NCBI GenBank assembly: GCA_030512295.1
Contig: JAULSR010000001.1
Location: forward strand, 9,261,001 to 9,325,000
Direction: 5' to 3'
DNA: 64,000 bases
Source of the DNA: Bombardia bombarda
Lineage: Eukaryota; Ascomycota; Sordariomycetes; Sordariales; Lasiosphaeriaceae
Position 1 is the first letter of the stretch, and each line of letters starts with the position of its first letter. Made by a program: the position numbers and the translations under genes. Of the stretch, positions 55,726 to 64,000 are shown piece after piece. The notes below the pieces were generated by a model, which was not told the origin of the DNA, searched no databases, and saw only the letters and a list, made by a program, of their open reading frames with translations.

Positions 55726-57315
55726 ATGCGAGGCACCCTCATCTTTGCGGGCAGCTCGTGCCCGGCCCTCACAGGCAAAATATGCGAGAATCTGGGCATG
55801 GCGCCGGCCGACGCCGAGCTCACCCAATTCTCCAATGGCGAGACGAGCGTCAGAATCCTCACCAGTGTCCGCGAGAAGGACGTGTTCGTCGTGCAGTCTG
55901 GCAGCCCCAAGATCAATGACACCATCATGGAGCTGCTCATCATGATATCTGCGTGCAAAGGAGGCTCGGCGAACAAGATTACTGGTATGTTGTTGCCCTC
56001 GTTAGCTGCCACAAACTGGCATGCCCACACCCCTTGGAAGCTATTTCCAGGTTGACCAAGACCTCTAGCTGTCTTGCCCTACTTCCCTTACAGCCGCCAA
56101 TCAAAGAAGAAGTCGCACCGCGGCGCTATCACCGCAAGGATGCTTGCAAACTTGCTCGGGGTTGCTGGCGTTAAGCACGTCGTCACCGTCGACCTGCACG
56201 CCTCCCAGATGCAAGGCTTCTTCAAGTGTCCGGTTGACAACCTTCACGCAGAACCCCTGATCGCCCGCTGGATCCGTCACAACGTGCCCAATTGGAAAGA
56301 GGCCGTCGTCGTTTCCAAGAATGCCGGAGGCACAAAAAGAGTGACGTCGCTGGCCGATGCGCTCAAGCTCAACTTCGGCATGGTTACCACAGACAAGAAG
56401 AGAGGAGGCTCCAACATGACCGCAAGCATGATTATGAACCACCTGGACGGCATTGAGCGACAACCATTGCTCGAGGCTTTCGGTGATCAGGTGCGTGGCC
56501 ACTCATCGACGCTGGAGAACGGAACCTCTGCCACAGAAAACGGACAGCCGCGGACCGTCCGTGCGGATGCCCAAGGATCACCTCGACGTGCTAATGGCCT
56601 GCACCAACGCACCACGGGCAGCTCCAGGCCCACGGTGGCCCGTGGACAAACCACAACACCACAATCCTCTGCAATTGATGAATTGGACGAGGATGGAGAG
56701 CCTGACGGCCTCGAGTATAATGATCAGCGAGCCCACGAGGTGATACATGGTCGGTTAGTCCAAGGCCACATTGTGCCCGACGATTTTCCGTCCCCGGCCA
56801 CATCTGCAGCGGATGCCAGCTTGACCGAGGATGACCCCATGACAATGTCACACGCGTCTTCCTTCTTTGCTTCTCAACAGCATGCCCTAGGTGGCTCAGG
56901 GGATGCCGCGAGCTCTGATGAAGAGGATGAGATTCTCAAGGACCCCAAGATTGAGCACATGATCACCTTGGTTGGCGACGTCAAGAATCGGACTGTCTTC
57001 ATTGTCGATGACATGATCGACAAGCCCGGCTCCTGGATCGCTGCCGCCGAGACTGTCGTCAAGCGGGGCTTTGCAAAGAAGGTCTACTGCATTGCAACGC
57101 ACGCCGTCTTTGGAGCCGACTGTCTTGAGCAGATGCAAGCCTGCGACTGTATTGATGCTATCGTTGTGACAAACAGCTATCCTATCCGGGAAGACAAGGC
57201 CCGCAACGCCAGCAAACTGGTTGTACTGGATCTTTCTTTCCTTTTGGCAGAGGCAATTCGCCGGAACCATTATGGCGAGTCGATGTCGCCTTTATTCCAG
57301 CACATCGTCGATTAA
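55726..57315 (+). CDS. Ribose-phosphate pyrophosphokinase, Prs1/Prs5 type with insertion
   Basis: Makes or regulates synthesis of PRPP for nucleotides, histidine and tryptophan. Exons 55726-55984 and 56069-57315 (84-nt intron) give 501 aa, versus about 320 for a simple PRS. The start is MRGTLIFAGSSCPALTGKI, then FSNGETSVRI, PYFPYSRQSKKKSHRGAITA, and the PRPP synthetase signature DLHASQMQGFF at 128-138. A non-homologous, acidic and serine-rich insert lies at about 225-372 before KIEHMITLVGDV. The PRPP loop reads DDMIDKPGS (from 400) instead of the usual DD-x-x-DTGGT. Insert plus altered loop resemble yeast Prs1/Prs5 subunits, which work in heteromers and link to cell-wall integrity; this copy may be regulatory rather than fully catalytic. 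Confidence 0.9.
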
Positions 57316-59108
57316 TTCTACAGAAACATCGTTATTTTTTATCTTTTATCAGGGAAGAGGACATCAGCCACCACTGGCCACCGAACGCGCTTCGCCGTCA
57401 GGTATGTGGGGAGACTTGGACCTCAAGCGTGGCGTTGGGTGATATGGACACTTGACTTTTTGACTCGACGCAGGGATAGCGGAGAGTTTGGACTTGCAAA
57501 AGCAGTCAGATACCAAATGGAAATTTTATCCTCAGTTGCTGGTCTAATATCAGTGACAGCCAACAGCCAACAGGTAGTGGTAGTCCTTGCGCTCAACGCT
57601 TGTCCTAAGCGTGAGCGACAGTGTAGCCCTTCGAGAGAGGAAGCATTCCCCATCCTCCTCCCCCTTCCTTCACCTTCACAACCCAACGGTGCTGTCAACT
57701 TGTGACAGCTGGAGCTTCTTCCACCCCAGGATTTGCTCTAAACGGAACGTTGGAAGATTGATTGTCTTCTGGACTTTCCGAGACAGAAGGCCCTCTGTCC
57801 AGACTCCTCATGTGGGAGTCACTACCGCAAGGTTAGCGGGCAGAGGGCAAGAGAAATCTCGGGACAAATCTCCCCATTCTAGTGAATGTCCTGCACCCAT
57901 TTTCTTTTTATGTCTTTGCCAGCTATTTGCCAGCTATTTCGATATCCAGTTTCTAGTCAGGATATGTTTCTTTTAGTGGTCGAGAGTAGTCGTATGTTGT
58001 TATAATATAGTTTGAACCTGATCTTTGGATTCTATCAACCTGCCTCTTCCAACGCTGTTCCACCTGTGCTCGTAATGTATCGAAATATCCTGATCCGCTG
58101 AGTGTACAATTCGGTATTTCAGCTGCGTTTTCTCGTCTACTTGTCCTGGCATAGCTGTCTGTGATGATGGTAGGAAAATACAGAGGCTCACGCAAGGTAG
58201 AGTCACGTAAAGCAAGGGAGTCATTAACAAATCGGTGTACTCTATAAAGTCCCTGAAAGACCTGAGACGGATACTCTTCTGTTTTGGTCTATGGTGCGGT
58301 TGTCGGCAGGTTACATAATGTTTATTCTGCAAATTCACCACCACCACTCTACATATAAGCGGCCCTGGGGAGTCTATCCACCACATACGACCATACCCAC
58401 TTGAGAACTCGGCATCCCGTCCGCTCTGCTCTAGATAAGCAAGTGAGGGCCAAACTAGTAGTTGGGTCGGTGACGACCAGCGAATCCCTGGTGTTGTATG
58501 TAACTTTTGTTTTGCTCGGTTTGCTCCTTGATGTCTAGTTTCCCTTTTATTTCTGTGTGGTATTGCTTTTGAGAGCATGGCCCACGGTTATAGACGTGAC
58601 ATGGTTGTCTATTAGTCCAGTGTGTATCTCATGTGCTTAATAGGTAGAATAAAGAACACATTTTAAGTCTTAGTCTGGTTAAAAAAAGATGTGTGTCACA
58701 TTCCTGTTGAGCATGTCAACCGCATTGTAGAAGCCGTGTTCTTGGAGTCGAGAAAGCAGAAATCAGACATCTGGAAAGGAGATGAGAGACCCAAGGTTAG
58801 GACAGGGAAACTAACCAAGATATCAAGGTGCGGAAGATAATGATATATGTGATTGTAGATTACACCGTACTTAGAACAGAGCCGCCAACATGATCTACAT
58901 TTGTACCCCTACATCGCAATGTCAATCTATATAGCCTCGTCATCTAACCAACATGTAAGTTGACTGGGTACCCACTAAGTCATGATACGTTCCTCTTTAT
59001 AAACTCCATATCTTATAAGTATTCCAACACTCTGCTACACTTACACGACTTATAACCACCTACACAAATCATACCATACCATCCACAACTGCCCCCCAAA
59101 CAACAACC
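57316..59108. other. Convergent gap, PRPP synthetase / NTE1
   Basis: 1.8 kb, AT-rich toward 59100. The longest ORF (58000-58578 minus, 192 codons) shows no domain. No supported gene. Confidence 0.6.
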
Positions 59109-62100
59109 CTAAATACTCGCCCTCCTAGGCGCCATCGTCCTCCTCAACGCCTTCTTCGCCTCCGTCTCCTCAATCAGCGGCAACATCCCCTCTTCCCTCA
59201 GCTTCTGCAGAAACTCCTGCCCGTACCGATACCCAACCTGATAAATCTCATCAAACTTGCCAAAATCCAGCGTCCCGTACTCGTCAATCGGCGGCCGCAT
59301 ATAAAAACAGCCCACCATAGCCTTGGCCCGCTCCAGCGCGTCCACGCTCGACACATACGCCAACCGCGCCTGAATCTCCGCCAGCGTCGGCGGGTTCGGC
59401 ACCGACGAAAACGGGTTCCAGCGGTTCAGAAACGCCCACAGGCCCGACAGCGTGTCGCCATAGGCCTGCGGCGTGTCGTCATCAAGCGAGCCGACGTCAA
59501 TCGCAAAAATGACGTCGGACCCGAGCGACTTCATGTGGGAGACGGTCAGGTTGTCGATGTAGCCGCCGTCGAGCAGCATGCTGCCCTCGTCGCAGAGCGG
59601 CGGCAGCAGGCCGGCGAGGGACATGCTCGCGCGCACATACCGCCAGGCGTAGCCGCTCGTGTGGAACTCGGCGCGGCTCTTGCTGATGTTTGTGGTGTTG
59701 CAGTAGTACTCGAGCCAGAAGTCCTCGATCTGCGTGTTGCCAAAGGTCTTGAATATGCCGCGGTTGAACTCGTGGCCGGTTGTGTAGGATGCCGAGGGGT
59801 AGGTCAGGTCGAGTGCGAATCGCCACATGCTGCCCATGCGCCCGGAGAACTTCTTGGCCAGTCCCAGGATGGGGACGACGTCTGCGTGTCTGGCGTACAG
59901 GGCGCCGACAAAGGCGCCGATGGAGGTACCGCCGATCATGTCGATGGGAATGCCGGCCTCTTCCATGGCGCGGATGATGCCGATTTGTGATATGCCCCTG
60001 GCGCCGCCGCCGCCGAGAACGAGGCCGACGGACTTGCCACATAGCCTCCGAGCCAGGCGGTGGAAGTCGCCCTTGAATGCAGCGTCTGGTGCGTAGAAGG
60101 CGCTGTGGTGGACTTTTCTTGACGTGAATTTTTGGATCTCCGCTTGTAGAATCTGCACTCGTTCTTTGAGACTCGGACCACTTCGTTTTGTTGGAGGGTG
60201 AATCGGCATGGTGTTGGGGTTGTATGGCATCTGGATGTGAAAGTGGCCGCCGTTGATCCACATTCGGTTCTTGAGCCACTTTCTCGTCAGCCCGGGACGA
60301 GAGTATCGTTCCTGGTGAAGGAGAACGAGTATCTTTCGAGCGGTGGACTGCATCCCCAGCATGAAGCGCTCGTATTCTCCAATCTCGGGAGATGAGTCGG
60401 CTAAGCCAACAAAAAGAACACAGTCTGCTTGGGTAATGCAAGTCCTTGTCCAAGGAGAGTTGACGTTTGTGTCTGAATTATGAGAAGTCAGTTTCAACCA
60501 TGTGTGAAGCATGACTGATGCTGGAAAACAGGAGTGATCTTACCTGCTACGTAGACAACAAGCCCATACTTCTCCTCTAAATCTGCCAAGTACTGAGCCA
60601 GCTTGAGCTTTCCCATCTTGTTAAATGCATGCTTCCCAAGATGGTTGAGAATCGCGGCCTGATTCAGCGATGTCGCGCCGTTAGGTGTCACCACCTGAGC
60701 CAGAGCGTTCATAAGCCTGTTGCCAAAGTCCACGACGGGAATCCCAGCCGTGATGGGCAGGATCGCAACGGTCCTCAGATTCAGTGTCGAAGCACTTTTA
60801 TTAGCGGTGCTACGGGTTGCACCGTCTCTGAGCAGTAAGGTAGATGGGTCGTCAACCAAAGACCTCATTCGAGACGCGATGATCTTGGAGATCTTGATGG
60901 TGATATTTGGGTGCTCTTGAGCCAGGCTGTTGAACAGCGTGCGAGGAAATTTCACAACCTCGGTGTCTCGGATGGCATGCAACGTCCCAGAGCGTGAAGA
61001 CTCTGTCATGACCTCCAGCTCCCCAATACTTTCGCCCTGGCCGAACTCCGCTCTCACATTCACGCCACCATCTTTGCGATCTTCGATCAGCCTTAATCTG
61101 CCGTTCAACACGATGTATATGGCCTCGCTCTCCTCTCCTTGATGGAAAATGACCTGGCCAGCATTGACCTGTAGCCATTCGAGCGCAAAGTCAATGTGCA
61201 AGATGAGGCGAGGAAGAAGACTGGTCAGTCTCTTTGCCATGGTGAGAAGAACGATGGGATACTTGTCGACGATCCTCTCGATCGACGCCCGAGGTAGAAA
61301 GCCAACATAGACATCCGTCTTCGCCACAACATCAATAAACGATCTGTAAGACGAAATAGTCCCGATATAACCAGCCAGACCCCCAGGCTTGATCAAAGCC
61401 ACGCTTTGCCGGCCGAGCTTGGGCTTCTTCCGGCCATCAGGGGCATTCCCACCTATATCCGCAGTTGGAAAGGGTGATGGCGAGTTGGCTCGATGAGACG
61501 CCCCAAAGATCTCGGCGGTTTCCATTGCATTAAATGAAGACTTGCTCGACGAATGTAGGATATCCGAAGATGGCTCCTCGCCTTGGATGCAGATGTCGAG
61601 AAAGCCGTCAATAACATAGTACAGTCCTGGATTTCTCTCCCCTTGCTCCACCAGAACAGATCCCTTGGGGAAGAAGACAATCTCGACCTCATCTTTCATA
61701 TCCTGCGTTAACAAGTGGGTGTTCATTGATGGCGAAGTAGTGTTTCCTCCCGAAGTCATCGACTCTGTGTCACCGTCCACGGACCCCTCAAAGGCTTCCA
61801 TGAACGCGAATGCATTGTTGTTGAAGACGGCCTTCTGGCGTTTTTGATCAAAGGACACTACCCGCGGAGAGCCCTGGGTCGACTCGGCTTCCCGATTGGC
61901 AGCGTTATTTCCAGCCAGACCAATAGACTTAAACATGCACTCCAGTATCGATTCTCGGAACATGTTGTCCTCGTCGAGGGTTTCTCTCTTATCAAGGGGT
62001 ACATGCACACTCCTCTGTGTTGCAAAGGGGTTGAATGCGCGCTGCGCAAGAGGGGACATGTCGTCTCTCCGCAACTCAATCCGGGCGGTTTGGGCGTTGG

Positions 62101-63836
62101 AAATATTGACACTCGACGGCCTCTGGAAGCCATTTCTAGATGATTGGATATTTGCCAGCAAGTCTCCAGGGCTTGGAGTTTCGGCAGTTGTCATACGTTC
62201 CAGAGGTGGTGGGTTTGTAGATCCAACGACAGAGCTGTGCCGTTGTCTCGAAAAGGCTTGCAAAGCTGCTTCTTTCCTGAGCGTTGTTGCTGAGCGGCGC
62301 CGACGACCGACGTGGACGTTGTGAAGCGCGATTCCCTTCCCAACCTCTTCTTCTCCCATTCTCTCCCTCTCTCGGCTGAATTTCTCCTTGAGTCTGTCTA
62401 GGGCATCCCCTCTGAGGTGGTTGGGAAGCTGTCGCATTGTGTACTTCAGCATGTTCCGTTCTATTTGCAAGACCTCACCGGTCAGACCGAGGTAGCTGTA
62501 CGCAGTGGCAAGGGTTACCCGCTGAAATCTTGAGAGGATGACGTGAACGATGTGCGCCGTTGCCTTGGGGTATATTCTGATGAGTCTTCGGAAGGCGCTG
62601 GCTGGAATAATAGCTATGGTCGTATCCACTGTTGCTCTCGCAATGATGTCTGGATGGGCCGAGCTGGTGGCACTCCGTTTTGGCATGGGTCTATGAGGCC
62701 TAGCCGGGCGTGCTGTATCAAGGGATATAGGCGGGATACTGGGCAAGCTCTGAGCAGCCGCAGCGAGTGAAATGGGGTCGCCTAGACCGCCCGCTTGGCC
62801 ATTCTGGCCGTCAAAGTGAGGGCTGTTGGGAAAAGATACCGGAATCTCGTGCCCCTTCCGGAAATCCGCACTTCTTGGATATGTCGGAAGTACCGTACTC
62901 CCGCCAACGCCTCCAGATTCTTGACCATCCTCCTCCGTATGACGCATCGGAATGTCTTCGGTAAAGAGAGACATGATGGAAAACAGAGATGACATGGGAG
63001 CACCGTTCCGGACCTCTGTCAGAAGCTGGTAGCGTTGCTGTCCCGGGGCAAAGCTTTCCTCCTCGCTGGAGTTGACGTCAAACGACGAGCCACTGGGGAA
63101 AGGGCCATTGGGGAAGTGTCGATTATCTCTGGAAGACTTGACAAAGATCTCGACCATGCCATCGACAACAAGGCAAAATCCCTTCTCCTCCTCGAGGTTG
63201 AGGGATTCGCCCGCTATGAGCTTCCTGGTCTGCATGCTGCGAGTCAACTCATGAAACACGGGCCGCTCTAGGTAACCAAAGATCTTGATGGCGCTCAAGA
63301 ACTCGTCAAAGTAGCTTGCCAGTCCAGACTTGATGCCTTCCTCGTGGGAATCAGGGAACAGATCAATGTCGGGCTCCTTGCGCTGAGGCTCAGGGGGCAG
63401 CCGAGAGTACATGTTGAGGTAGCGATACCTGACCACCCAGCTAACAGCTGAGATCACAGCCGCCATTATCACCATCCTAGTATCACAGTTAGATAAGACA
63501 TATATATATCATCTACGCAGACACGAGCGGGGTGACCTACAGAGTAGTCGCATTCATAGTCACGGTCAGACTCGTGGAGAAGAGGTTGAAGAGGATGGTG
63601 GGGACGGAAAGGGTAGCCACCTTGATGGTATAATACAAGATGACCGAGACCATCTGCAGAATCCAGAGGATGAGTCTTGCAAACAGACCGAGCCATGTGT
63701 AGGAGCCATGCGCCTCAGCAACATCGCCTGCCTTGGCCACGACAGACGACAGAGCGCCGGCAGGACCATCTGCCACGGTGGCCATCGACTTGGCGAGTGC
63801 CGTGCCGAGGGCGGCTGTCGTGTTTGCTGGATCCAT
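59109..63836 (-). CDS. NTE1: Lysophospholipase NTE1 (patatin-like, neuropathy-target-esterase family)
   Basis: ER-membrane phospholipase B deacylating phosphatidylcholine to glycerophosphocholine. Exons 63836-63541, 63476-60544 and 60472-59109 (introns 64 and 71 nt) give 1530 aa. The N-terminus has membrane segments (LGLFARLILWILQMVSVILYY and, after the first splice, VIMAAVISAVSWVVRYRYL). Cyclic-nucleotide-binding-like domains follow (IFGYLERPVFHEL, GSVLVEQGERNPGLYYVIDGFLD, VIFHQGEESEAIYIVLNGRLR). The C-terminal patatin domain has GGGGARGISQIG, the nucleophile elbow GGTSIGA with S1260, and the dyad aspartate D1378 in LLDGGYIDN. The ATG at 63836 (MDPANTTAALG) was chosen. The frame stays open upstream to the window edge, so a longer N-terminus or an upstream exon cannot be excluded. 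Confidence 0.94.
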
Positions 63837-64000
63837 GTGTCTCTCAAGGTCCAAGGGGCTATGTGGTGTTTGAAGCTCTCTTCTGGATGCACATGTCGGG
63901 CTGTCTGTACTTGAATCTGTCGTGCTTCTCACTAGCTCGAGGGGTGAAGAAACTGGAGAGGCCAAGTCTGGGAACTTATCAAGAACCAGTCGGGAATTAA
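63837..64000. other. Upstream flank of NTE1 at the window edge
   Basis: The NTE1 frame is open without a further ATG through this 164-bp stretch. It is most likely leader, but could encode part of a longer N-terminus. Confidence 0.4.

Noticed and set aside
58000..58578. 192-codon minus-strand ORF between PRPP synthetase and NTE1
   Set aside because: No domain, poor composition and no supporting splice structure.

Overview
This window is nuclear DNA of a filamentous ascomycete (Pezizomycotina; Sordariomycetes is my guess, not proven). The genes are compact and carry short GT-AG introns of about 50-140 nt with CTAAC/CTGAC branch points. The gene set is fungal: the NADPH-oxidase regulator NoxR, a sphingolipid C9-methyltransferase, a maltose permease/maltase pair, Rictor, NTE1 and a bifunctional thiamine enzyme. 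I assembled exon-intron structures for 19 protein genes by keeping reading frame across each junction, and found two RNA genes (U2 snRNA, tRNA-Gln). There is no mobile element with an intact transposase, no CRISPR array and no secondary-metabolite cluster.

Layout. 1-3673: RNA-processing block, with the 3' part of an RBM26/27-type RRM protein, U2 snRNA on the minus strand and the Spp2 splicing factor. 4060-11591: a divergent pair, alpha-glucoside permease and GH13 alpha-glucosidase, sharing a 2.6 kb promoter region with two tight palindromes. 12556-14410: sphingolipid C9-methyltransferase. 16049-19819: three minus-strand genes, an NDUFAF3-like complex I assembly factor, ribosomal protein L34 (with two apparent 1-bp losses) and a small unrecognised protein. 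21326-22777: a polyQ FAR1/WRKY-GCM1-type DNA-binding protein. 25583-27482: NoxR, followed by 5.8 kb without a recognisable gene. 33276-34675: copper chaperone for SOD. 35555-36312: mitochondrial ribosomal protein uL13m. 37000-38021: urate oxidase. 39684-44092: Rictor/Ste20 of TORC2 (C-terminus frameshifted as assembled). 44981-47347: HMP-P kinase/TENA thiamine enzyme with 12 exons. 48575-51083: DEAD-box helicase DBP2 with a long structured intron. 52394-52465: tRNA-Gln(CUG). 53240-55182: Asteroid/XPG-like protein. 55726-57315: PRPP synthetase of the Prs1/Prs5 insertion type. 59109-63836: NTE1 phospholipase.

How genes relate. Only the maltose pair forms a clear metabolic unit (uptake plus intracellular hydrolysis). 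U2 and Spp2 are divergent and about 300 bp apart, so two spliceosome parts may share a promoter. The other neighbours are ordinary housekeeping genes.

Most notable for follow-up: (i) four apparent single-base losses, all in G/C homopolymers, in RPL34 and Rictor, which point to assembly error; (ii) the DBP2 intron with two strong hairpins, at a site where yeast DBP2 has an autoregulatory intron; (iii) palindromes in the maltose divergent promoter; (iv) a 329-bp insertion-like segment flanked by 13-bp direct repeats inside a maltase intron; (v) a urate oxidase without a canonical peroxisomal C-terminus.
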